This document shows positions 27,066-34,366 of a stretch of 64,000 bases of DNA, piece by piece. Position 1 is the first letter of the stretch; every line of letters starts with the position of its first letter. This DNA is from Rhodovulum visakhapatnamense (lineage in GTDB: Bacteria; Pseudomonadota; Alphaproteobacteria; Rhodobacterales; Rhodobacteraceae): assembly GCF_004365965.1 (NCBI RefSeq), contig NZ_SOEB01000013.1:62001-126000 (forward strand), written 5' to 3'. The notes beneath the pieces were generated by a model. The model was not told the origin of the DNA. It made no database searches and saw only the letters and a program-made list of their open reading frames with translations. The position numbers and the translations under genes are program-made.

Positions 27066-27236
27066 TCAGCCCAGCTGCAGCGGCCGCATCAGACGGGCCA
27101 GCCAGATCGGCAGGCGCAGCTCGCGCCGCGCCTCCAGCACCTGCTGGGGCATGTCCATCGGAGCGACCGGCGGGGCCCAATGCGGGCCTTCTACCGCAAT
27201 CGCGTTCTGCGCATCGAGGGTGGAATCTGCACTCAT
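27066..27236 (-). CDS. opgI: OpgI-like small protein of the glucan operon
   Basis: 56-residue protein between opgG and opgH. Its ATG overlaps the opgG stop (ATGA), and it ends 9 bases before opgH. In Rhodobacter sphaeroides a small gene of unknown function, opgI, occupies exactly this place. No signal peptide or membrane helix is visible. The middle is proline-rich (WAPPVAPMDMPQQVLEARREL) and the C-terminus basic. The identity rests on position and size rather than on a domain. A role in pairing OpgG with OpgH is only a guess. Confidence 0.7.
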   Translation of the reverse strand: MSADSTLDAQNAIAVEGPHWAPPVAPMDMPQQVLEARRELRLPIWLARLMRPLQLG

Positions 27237-28897
27237 TCGTTGATCCATTGGTAGAGCCAGGTTTCAGTCAAGGTCTGCCCGTACCCCGTTATTTCGGCCT
27301 TAAGTTCAACCAGAGCGCCCGTGTCGGCCGTTATATCGACGACGAGACGCCAGGTATCAGACCCCGGAATTCGGCTGAAGACGGGCTTCTCCATTCGTCC
27401 CGTGCTTGCGTATACATCAGCCTTAACGTCCGCATCGTCGGGAAGTTCCCCGAGCGTTCCCCCCTCGAAATCGACCACGAATTTCCGCAGTCCGGGACCG
27501 CTGGCGGCGCCTGCGACACCGCCCCGTCCCACAAGCGTCCGCACCACATGGGCGCGTTCCCCGACCGCACCGGGAGGGTTGGTTCCCCAGTGCAGGCGGT
27601 AATCGTATTCCATCGTGTCGCCCTTGCGCGCCTTCTCTTCGGGCACCCAGAAGGCGACGATGTTGTCGTTGGCCTCGAGATCCGAGGGGATCTCGACCAG
27701 CCGCACCGTCCCGCGGCCCCAGTTGCCCACCGGCTCGACCATCATCGAGGGGCGGCGCTCGTAATGGGCGCCGGCATCGAGATAGTCGTCGAAGTTCCGG
27801 TTGCGCTGGATCAGCCCGAAGCTTTCCGGGTCGCGGGCGGCCAGATAGGAACTGGCCAGCCGGGGCGGGTTATTCAAGGGCCGCACGAAGGTGCCGCCTT
27901 CGCTGGTGTTCAGGATCAGCATCTCGCTGTCATGCACCCGGTGGCGGAAATCGTCGAAATCGCCGCGATCGTTGTCGCCCAGCAGGAACATCGAGGTCAG
28001 CGGCGCGATGCCCAGCTGATCGACATCCTCGCGCATGAAGAGGCGCGCGGTCACGTCCATCACCGTGGTCGCGCCGGGGGTGATGATGAACCGGTAGGCG
28101 CCGGTCAGCGACTTGCTGTCGAGCGCGGCATAGATCGTGATCGAGGTCGCACCGGGCGCCGGGCGTTCCAGCCAGAAGGTGCTGAAGCGCGGGAATTCCT
28201 CGGTCTTGCCCGACGCGGTGTTGACGGCAAGCCCGCGCGCGCTCAGCCCGTAGACATTGGCCCGGCCGAGGGCGCGGAAATAGCTGGCGCCCTGGAACAC
28301 CACGACCTCGTCGAAGGTGTCGGCGCGGTTGAAGGGCGCATGCAGCCGGAAGCCCGCGACGCCCGGCATCTCGAAATCGGGCGGGATCAGATCGGCGGCC
28401 TTGCCGTCATACTGGAAATCGGCCCCCGAGAAATGCAGCGGCTGGGCGATACCCTCGACCAGTTCGAAGATCTCGACCGGCTCCTTGTACAGCCAGCCCG
28501 GATGGAAGGCGTGCAGCTGGAAATACGACCCGTCCCCGGCCCAGCGCGCGTGATCGGGCCGGAAGCGGATCGACCGGTAGGCATCGTAATCGAGCCCCGA
28601 CAGCGGCCCCTCGGGCAGCGAGGCGGCCTTGTGGGCCTCCTTTGCCCGGGCCTGCATCTGGTCGCTCAACACGTCAAAGGAGAACGGGACCGGTTCGGGC
28701 ACCGGCTCGGGCGCGGCTTCGGGGACCGGCGGGGGCGCCTCGGGTTCGGGCTCGGGCGGCGCCTCCTGCGCCGCAGCGAAACGCGGAAGACCGAAGGCAA
28801 CGGACGCAGCAGAGCCAGCCAGCGCCGCCAGCAGGCGACGACGGGACGGTCCGAAACGTCCGGAACGGACCGCAGTACTGGAACTGACTGGAAACAT
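27233..28897 (-). CDS. opgG: OpgG, periplasmic glucan biosynthesis protein
   Basis: 554-residue periplasmic protein needed to make osmoregulated periplasmic glucans. The N-terminus has a twin-arginine-like signal (PSRRRLLAALAGSAAS) ending at AAAQ, then an acidic Pro/Glu repeat linker (about residues 46-75), then the OpgG beta-sandwich domains. Recognisable are FSFDVLSDQM, YDAYRSIRFRPD, FQLHAFHPGWLY and RPSMMVEPVGNWGRG. ATG at 28897 follows AAGGGG. A GTG at 28939 with GGAGAG is an alternative that adds 14 residues before the signal. It heads opgGIHC, with a promoter at 29128-29155. Confidence 0.9.
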   Translation of the reverse strand: MFPVSSSTAVRSGRFGPSRRRLLAALAGSAASVAFGLPRFAAAQEAPPEPEPEAPPPVPEAAPEPVPEPVPFSFDVLSDQMQARAKEAHKAASLPEGPLSGLDYDAYRSIRFRPDHARWAGDGSYFQLHAFHPGWLYKEPVEIFELVEGIAQPLHFSGADFQYDGKAADLIPPDFEMPGVAGFRLHAPFNRADTFDEVVVFQGASYFRALGRANVYGLSARGLAVNTASGKTEEFPRFSTFWLERPAPGATSITIYAALDSKSLTGAYRFIITPGATTVMDVTARLFMREDVDQLGIAPLTSMFLLGDNDRGDFDDFRHRVHDSEMLILNTSEGGTFVRPLNNPPRLASSYLAARDPESFGLIQRNRNFDDYLDAGAHYERRPSMMVEPVGNWGRGTVRLVEIPSDLEANDNIVAFWVPEEKARKGDTMEYDYRLHWGTNPPGAVGERAHVVRTLVGRGGVAGAASGPGLRKFVVDFEGGTLGELPDDADVKADVYASTGRMEKPVFSRIPGSDTWRLVVDITADTGALVELKAEITGYGQTLTETWLYQWINE

Positions 28898-29243
28898 TAA
28901 TGGACCCCTTAACCAAGGCTCGTCATTCTTGATTGCCACCTTACTCTCCGTTTGTCCCGACCCGCCGCACCACGGGGGTGCTGCGTGGCAGAATCATGCC
29001 GGAAAAAACCGATGCTTACGCAGAATCTGGAGCATCTGACAACGGCTGCAATTCCCCCGCACGGCGGCAAGCGGATTTCCAGTCATCGCCATACGCCGGA
29101 TGCGCAAGACTCTGCCATAGCGCGAAAATAATAAGCACACAATTGCCGACTTCAATGCGCCGGAACGCCGCCGCCGTCCGGGACCGAAAGGCCCCGCCAC
29201 GAGCCGCAGCACCGGCCTCGGGCCGCGAGGCGCGCGCCCCCGG
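28898..29243. other. Leader and promoter region of the opg operon
   Basis: Between the TPR regulator-like gene (ends 29244) and opgG. The only clear element is the promoter at 29128-29155, so the opg transcript would have a leader of about 220 bases. Its T/A content is higher than its surroundings. I saw no gene and no known riboswitch fold. Confidence 0.5.
29128..29155 (-). promoter_or_regulatory. Putative promoter of the opgGIHC operon
   Basis: Reading the minus strand, TTGAAG (29155-29150) and TATTAT (29133-29128) are 16 bases apart. The -10 matches five of six consensus bases, in an AT-rich pocket of a GC-rich gap. Confidence 0.55.
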
Positions 29244-31007
29244 TCACGGCAAGGCCGCAGTCGTGGCCGGAACCGGGTCGGCAGCGGCAATCTGGCGCAG
29301 CAATGCGGTCTCGAGCCCGGGCGTATAGCGCCGCCCGCGCACGAAGGCTTCGGCCTCGGCGCGGTCGAACGTGCCCGCCAAAACAGGCAGCGCGTCGGTG
29401 GCGGTCGCGTTCGGGGCCGGCGCGGCGGACGGCCCGGCCGGGGCGCCCGCGGACAGCCGCGCCCGCGCCAGCGCGACCAGCAGACGTTCGATCCGCGAGC
29501 CCGCCGGATCGAGCGATGCGACCGCCGCCGACACGGCGGCATCGTCGGCCCCCATCAGCGCCTTCAACGCAGGCGCGACATGGAACCGGCCCGGCGCATC
29601 GGGTTCAAGCCGCAGCGCCTGCGCGACCAGCGCCAGCCCCTCGTCCCAGCGCCCCTCATGGGCGGCCAGCCCCGAGCCCACCAGCGCGAGGCTCGGCGGA
29701 TGGTGCGGGTACAGCTCCAGAAGGCGCGCGGCATGGGCCTGAAACGCCTCCGTGTCGCGCCCCGGACCCTCAAGCGCCAGCCCCGCGGCCGCGTGCAGGG
29801 TCATCAGCCCCTGGGGCGCCAGCCGCAGCGCCTGCGAGGTCGCCCGGGCCGCATCGCCCCAGGCCGACGCCACCGCCCCCGGACCGGACCGCAGGTTGCG
29901 CCCGAACCGCGCCTCGTCCAGCCGCAGCAGCGCCAGCGCCGCCCAGGCCTCGCCATAGCGGGGATGGCTGTCGACGACCCGCCCCAGACAACTGCTCAGC
30001 GCCGCATGCGAGGGCGCGGCCGGGGCCGCAAGATAGCGGTGAATGCCCATCAGGCAGGACAGGTCGGGCAGGTCCGACTCGGCATAGCGCTGGGGCGGCG
30101 CGCGCATCAGCTCGGGGCTCACGCGATGCGCCGCCCCCAGCCGCCGCACGATCTGCCCCAGCACCGTGCGTTCGGTCTCCTGCAGCGCGCCCGCCGAGTC
30201 GCCGACCCGCTGGAAGGTGGTCCAGACCGTGCGGCGGCCGGGAAACGAGATCAGCTCGAGCTGGGCCAGCAGCGTGTCGCGGCGCCACATCAGCCGCCCC
30301 CGCAGCAGATAGTCGGCGGTCTCGGCCGCCCGCGCGGCATCGCGCGGCGCGCTGGTCGCGATCCAGGGATGGGCGGCAAGGTCGGTGGCGATCTCGGCCC
30401 CGAAGCCGTAGGCCAGATCCTCGATCCCGGCGAGCCGTCCCTCGGCCCGGAACGGCAGCACCGCGACCCGCAGCACCCGATAGGGCGCCTCCTCGATCGG
30501 GCGCGCCGCAGCGGCAAAGACCCGCTCCTGCGCGTGGCGGACATGGGCCTGCCACAGCATCGGCACGATCACGATCAGCATCGCCAGCCCGGCCAGAGCC
30601 ACGAGGCGGCGCGGCCAGGGCGACGGCGGCGGCCCGGATTCGCCCGGCCCGGGCCGAAGCGTCGGGCGGCAGCTGCCCCTCGGGATCTCGATCACCGGCA
30701 GTTCGGGATCGGCCAGCGCATAGAACCGCGCCAGCGCCTCGCGCAGCCGCCCGATCTCGGTCCGCACGATGCTGTCGCGGCCGGGGTCGAAGCGCTGGTC
30801 GCGGTCGAACACCTCGACCGCGATGGCATGGGGTTTGATATCCTCGCCATGGCCCGAAAGCTCGCGGTCGATCAGGTAATCCAGCAGGCGCGCGCGGCGC
30901 GGGCTGCGCCCGAGCACTCCGGCGGCACGGATGGCCGCCACCGCCTCAAGCACCGCCTCATGGCGCAATGGCACCACGGCTCCGCCCTCCCGGGAAGGGT
31001 ATGTCAT
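29244..31007 (-). CDS. Membrane-anchored winged-helix-like / TPR regulator-like protein
   Basis: 587 residues. The N-terminal domain (about residues 15-100) carries a pattern I know from the CyaA/TolB-type signalling proteins of alphaproteobacteria: RRARLLDYLIDRELSG, then FDPGRDSIVRTEIGRLREALARFYA and IEIPRGSC. A single membrane helix follows at about residues 133-152, then a periplasmic TolB-N-like domain (LRVAVLPFRA, IATDLAAHPW), and TPR-like helical repeats to the end. It probably senses an envelope state and acts through the N-terminal domain. It lies upstream of opgGIHC on the same strand, but a separate promoter stands between them. No enzymatic motif was seen. Confidence 0.6.
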   Translation of the reverse strand: MTYPSREGGAVVPLRHEAVLEAVAAIRAAGVLGRSPRRARLLDYLIDRELSGHGEDIKPHAIAVEVFDRDQRFDPGRDSIVRTEIGRLREALARFYALADPELPVIEIPRGSCRPTLRPGPGESGPPPSPWPRRLVALAGLAMLIVIVPMLWQAHVRHAQERVFAAAARPIEEAPYRVLRVAVLPFRAEGRLAGIEDLAYGFGAEIATDLAAHPWIATSAPRDAARAAETADYLLRGRLMWRRDTLLAQLELISFPGRRTVWTTFQRVGDSAGALQETERTVLGQIVRRLGAAHRVSPELMRAPPQRYAESDLPDLSCLMGIHRYLAAPAAPSHAALSSCLGRVVDSHPRYGEAWAALALLRLDEARFGRNLRSGPGAVASAWGDAARATSQALRLAPQGLMTLHAAAGLALEGPGRDTEAFQAHAARLLELYPHHPPSLALVGSGLAAHEGRWDEGLALVAQALRLEPDAPGRFHVAPALKALMGADDAAVSAAVASLDPAGSRIERLLVALARARLSAGAPAGPSAAPAPNATATDALPVLAGTFDRAEAEAFVRGRRYTPGLETALLRQIAAADPVPATTAALP

Positions 31008-31287
31008 GGCTGGCGATCCGCGGCTGTCTGAGGGTCCAAAAACACGGCAACTCGGCTAAGGCAAAACTGGGGCCTGCCGCACCGGCGCCCCGGTCCGGCC
31101 CGATGGCAGGGGGTGCCGACGCAGCCGAACCGGCATCAGCAAAGCACAGGACGGGACCTCGGCAAAGACGCGTCATGCGCTGCGCCGTCCGATAAGCGGA
31201 ACAAGGCGCAAAAGCGCAACGCTGACCGGCAGCGACCTGCCGGACGAGCCCCGAGGGGCTTGATCTGCCAAAATTCTGTGGGTGATC
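31008..31287. other. Intergenic stretch without a recognisable gene
   Basis: Separates the TPR regulator-like gene from tRNA-Ala, both on the minus strand. Only short shadow frames were seen, and no convincing promoter. Confidence 0.4.
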
Positions 31288-31363
<76 letters not shown>

Positions 31364-31398
31364 GGTGAGCGGTCATTTGCAGTATGCCGCCGGGGATG

Positions 31399-31842
31399 TC
31401 AAGCGGTCTGCCCCACGTGATGGCGCACAAATTTCACGATCTCCTCGGCGGGCCGCGCCCCGGCCTGCCGCGCGACCTCGCGGCCCCGGTGAAACAGGAT
31501 CAGAAGCGGAATGCCGCGCACATCGTAACGGTCCGACGCCCCCGGATGGGCCTCGGTGTCGAGCTTGGCCAGCCGCGCCTCGGGCAGCAGCATCCGCGCC
31601 GCGGCCGAGAATTGCGGCGCCATCATCCGGCAGGGCCCGCACCAGGCGGCCCAGAAATCGACCAGCAACGGCAGATCGTCCTTGCGGCTTTTCTCGAGCG
31701 TGGCGAGGTCGATCTCGTGTACCCGCCCGTCGGCCAGCCGGGTGCCGCAAACGCCGCATCTGGGCGCCGCGTCCAGCCGGTCGGCGGGCAGTCGGTTGGC
31801 GGTTCCGCAGGCATGGCAGGTCAGTTTCAGCGCATCGGCCAT
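31399..31842 (-). CDS. trxC: Thioredoxin 2 (zinc-binding TrxC)
   Basis: 147-residue cytoplasmic disulfide reductase. The N-terminal zinc ribbon has paired cysteines at 9/12 and 29/32; the thioredoxin fold follows with active site WCGPC at residues 67-71 and the cis-proline region RGIPLLILF. The zinc module and 147-residue length define thioredoxin 2. In E. coli trxC belongs to the OxyR regulon. A well-placed promoter is at 31874-31903. It is divergent from the DUF2254 gene. Confidence 0.95.
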   Translation of the reverse strand: MADALKLTCHACGTANRLPADRLDAAPRCGVCGTRLADGRVHEIDLATLEKSRKDDLPLLVDFWAAWCGPCRMMAPQFSAAARMLLPEARLAKLDTEAHPGASDRYDVRGIPLLILFHRGREVARQAGARPAEEIVKFVRHHVGQTA

Positions 31843-31873
31843 CGGGCGAGCCTCCGAGACATTCCGTGTTGTG

Positions 31874-31903
31874 AATATATCGGGACGCCCCCGTTCCGTT
31901 CAA
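31874..31903 (-). promoter_or_regulatory. Putative trxC promoter
   Basis: Minus strand: TTGAAC (31903-31898) and TATATT (31879-31874), spacer 18. The expected transcript start near 31867 leaves a 25-base leader to the trxC ATG. Confidence 0.6.
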
Positions 31904-31997
31904 GGGGAATCGCCCGGGCGCCGGGTCCGCAACCGGCTTTACCCCTCCGGGCGACGGGCTAGGATCAGCCCATGCGGCGGCAGCGGGAGACCCTTGG

Positions 31998-33230
31998 ATG
32001 AAATCGCTTCGGCTCTGGCAGGTCGTCCGCCTGTCGCGCAGGCTCTGGGTGCGCAGCAGCCTGATCGCGGTGCTCGGGATCGTCGCGGCCGGGGCGGCGG
32101 CGCTGCTGGGGCCGGTCATCCCGCAAGAACTTGCGGACAGGCTGGGCGAGAATGCGGTGATGCCGGTGCTCGATGTGCTGGCCTCGTCGATGCTGGCGGT
32201 CACGACCTTCTCGCTGTCGATCATGGTCACGACGCACCGCCAGGCCTCAAGCCAGGTCACGCCGCGCTCGCACCGACTGCTGCTGGAGGACACCACGACC
32301 CAGACCGTGCTGGCGACCTTCATCGGCGCCTTCATCTTCGCGCTGGTCTCGATCATCCTGTTCCGGGCGGGCGCCTATACCGGCGCCGCGCCCTTCGTGC
32401 TGTTTGCCTTCACCGTGCTGGTGGTGGCGCTGGTGGTGGTGGCGATCCTGCGCTGGATCGACCATCTGTCACGGCTCGGCAGCATGGACGAGACCATCGC
32501 CCAGGCGACCCTTCGCGCCCGCGAGACGCTGACCGCGGCCCGCACCGCCCCGAGCCTGCTGGCCACCCCCCTGCCCGACGGAGAAACCCCGCCCGACGGC
32601 GCCGAGGCCGTGCCCGCGCCGCGGGGCGGTTATGTCCAGCTTGTCGACATGGCGGCGCTGTCCGAGCAGGCTGAAAGGGCCGGGGCCGAAATCTGGATCA
32701 ACGCCGTGCCCGGCAGCTTTCTCGTCACCGGTCGGGCGCTGGCCCATGTCCATCCGCCGGGCGCGCTCGACGCCGCCCGCATTGCCACAGCCTTCGAGAT
32801 CGAGGCGGTGCGCAGCTTCGAACAGGATGCGCGCTTCGCGCTGATCGTGCTGTCCGAGATTGCCTCGCGCGCACTGTCGCCCGGGATCAACGACCCGGGC
32901 ACTGCCATCGACATTCTCGGGCGGCTGGAACGGCTTCTGGCCGAATGCCCGGCCGCGGGCGACGAGATCCGCTACCCGAGGCTTCACGCCCCGGCGCTCC
33001 GCGCCGACGATCTGGTCGAGGACGCCTTCGCCGCCATCGCCCGCGACGGCGCCCCGATGCGCGAGGTGGCGCTGCGGCTCATGCATGCGCTGAACACGCT
33101 GCGCCAGGGCGACGATCCCGCCCTGGCCCGCGCCGCCGCGGCGATGACCCGCCGGGCGTTGACCCATGCCGAGGCCGCGCTGGTGATCGACGAGGACAAG
33201 GCCGCGCTAAGGCGCTTGGCGGGGCTCTAG
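31998..33230 (+). CDS. DUF2254 family membrane protein
   Basis: 410-residue inner-membrane protein of the DUF2254 family. Four membrane helices lie in the first 150 residues (about 20-40, 55-75, 105-127 and 133-152), including the family-typical SMLAVTTFSLSIMVTTHRQASSQVTPR. A soluble C-terminal domain includes SPGINDPGTAIDILGRL. The function of the family is not known to me; it resembles a channel- or transporter-like core with a cytoplasmic domain. The TAG stop is followed at once by a sequence resembling the IS481 end at 42039. Confidence 0.8.
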   Translation: MKSLRLWQVVRLSRRLWVRSSLIAVLGIVAAGAAALLGPVIPQELADRLGENAVMPVLDVLASSMLAVTTFSLSIMVTTHRQASSQVTPRSHRLLLEDTTTQTVLATFIGAFIFALVSIILFRAGAYTGAAPFVLFAFTVLVVALVVVAILRWIDHLSRLGSMDETIAQATLRARETLTAARTAPSLLATPLPDGETPPDGAEAVPAPRGGYVQLVDMAALSEQAERAGAEIWINAVPGSFLVTGRALAHVHPPGALDAARIATAFEIEAVRSFEQDARFALIVLSEIASRALSPGINDPGTAIDILGRLERLLAECPAAGDEIRYPRLHAPALRADDLVEDAFAAIARDGAPMREVALRLMHALNTLRQGDDPALARAAAAMTRRALTHAEAALVIDEDKAALRRLAGL

Positions 33231-33545
33231 GTGTTCAGTCCCGGCACCGGTCGCGACGACCTGTGTTCCGGAGGGACAATCCCGTTCTGAAACCAGTCGC
33301 CGCACCCCCGACGCCGGGACCCGCAGTGGCCGGAACGGTCTGCCTTTCATGGGCCCCCGCCACGCTCACCGTCCCCTGAAACAGCCTTTGAGGCAACGCG
33401 CGGTGGATGACAGCTCCGAGCCCTTTTCGACAAATGATGCGCCTTGGAAACACTGGACCTTGGTGCGCGAGTCAAGTATTCGATTTTCGTGATGAGAAGA
33501 AAATAAAGCTGTGAAAGTTCAGAAAACCTAATTTGAAGGGCAATC
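33231..33545. other. Intergenic junction into a GC-poor insert
   Basis: Starts with TGTTCAGTCCCGG directly after CTAG, like the IS481 remnant end at 42039. Base composition falls to about half GC from about 33400 onward. GAAGGG before the ATG at 33546 is a good ribosome site. No other gene was seen. Confidence 0.5.
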
Positions 33546-34163
33546 ATGGGTGACGCCGAACCTGTTGTTAGAGCGGTTATTGATCGGGAATGCCTTCCGA
33601 AGATGTTTCCTACTCACCGGCATGACCCAGAATTTTGGGAGCATCTCGGACGAGCAATCGCTTCGTTTGGCTTCTTGGAAGACACGCTCAGGAAAGCCTT
33701 TTTCTCATTCACAGGAACAACGCCCGTTGCGCCGGAAGACACCGCAAGGGCGGTTGAGCAGTGGGGAAAGAGGCTTGAAAGAGTAATGACTATGCAACTT
33801 TGGAACTTGGCGAATGAGTTCGAAGCTGCGGCAACTGCCAACCCAAGCAATTCGACAGAGAACATATGCGATCTTGTCGCTGACATTAAGAAGGCATCAG
33901 AACTACGGAATATCCTTTGTCACGGAAGTTGGATGTTGCCTGATAATGAAGGGAAGTCGCTTCCACGCTTTTCGAAAAAAGATCGGGCGTCCGGCGAAAT
34001 CGTCCAGTTTGCTGACAAGATTGGTATCGAATACTTGTCGCAGGTTCAGGCGCATGTGGCCGACTTAATCTGTTCCGTGGTCGATACCGTTACACACATG
34101 GGCTATCAGTTTCCGGGCGTTGCCGGGCCAGGCAAGCCAATCTGGCAGAGTGACAAGCGCTAA
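33546..34163 (+). CDS. HEPN-like orphan protein in a GC-poor insert
   Basis: 205 residues, cytoplasmic, mostly helical, with no signal peptide or membrane segment. SELRNILCHG contains R121-x4-H126, the pattern of the HEPN nuclease active site, in a helix-rich context. An earlier helix (AIASFGFLEDTLRKAFF) fits the family. The two 60-base lines I counted in the gene are 52% and 48% GC, well below the neighbours, and codon use is unlike theirs, so it was probably acquired horizontally. No antitoxin-like partner gene is adjacent. HEPN proteins act as RNases in toxin or phage-defence systems; whether this one is active is unknown. Confidence 0.6.
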   Translation: MGDAEPVVRAVIDRECLPKMFPTHRHDPEFWEHLGRAIASFGFLEDTLRKAFFSFTGTTPVAPEDTARAVEQWGKRLERVMTMQLWNLANEFEAAATANPSNSTENICDLVADIKKASELRNILCHGSWMLPDNEGKSLPRFSKKDRASGEIVQFADKIGIEYLSQVQAHVADLICSVVDTVTHMGYQFPGVAGPGKPIWQSDKR

Positions 34164-34320
34164 ACGCAATTGAACCGAACTGAGCCGACGGCAGTTTTGT
34201 CCGCCCTGCCGACGCTCGCGCCCGTCTCGACGGAAGGCCGCTTCGCCGCAGGCTGCCGGTCCGGAGACGATGCTTCTGAGGGACCTGGCGGATCGACCCC
34301 GTGAAAGGCCGCGCATGACA

Positions 34321-34347
34321 ACGGCCCCGGGCAGAGGCCGGGGCCGT
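34321..34347. terminator. Terminator-like hairpin after gcvP
   Basis: ACGGCCCCGG (34321-34330) pairs perfectly with CCGGGGCCGT (34338-34347) around a 7-base loop, 20 bases beyond the gcvP stop. No clear T-run follows on either strand. Confidence 0.55.
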
Positions 34348-34366
34348 GTACGTGATGCGCGCTGGC

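Noticed and set aside
25186-27243. A 685-codon plus-strand frame over opgH
   Set aside because: Antisense to opgH, and rich in Arg, Gln and His with no recognisable domain.
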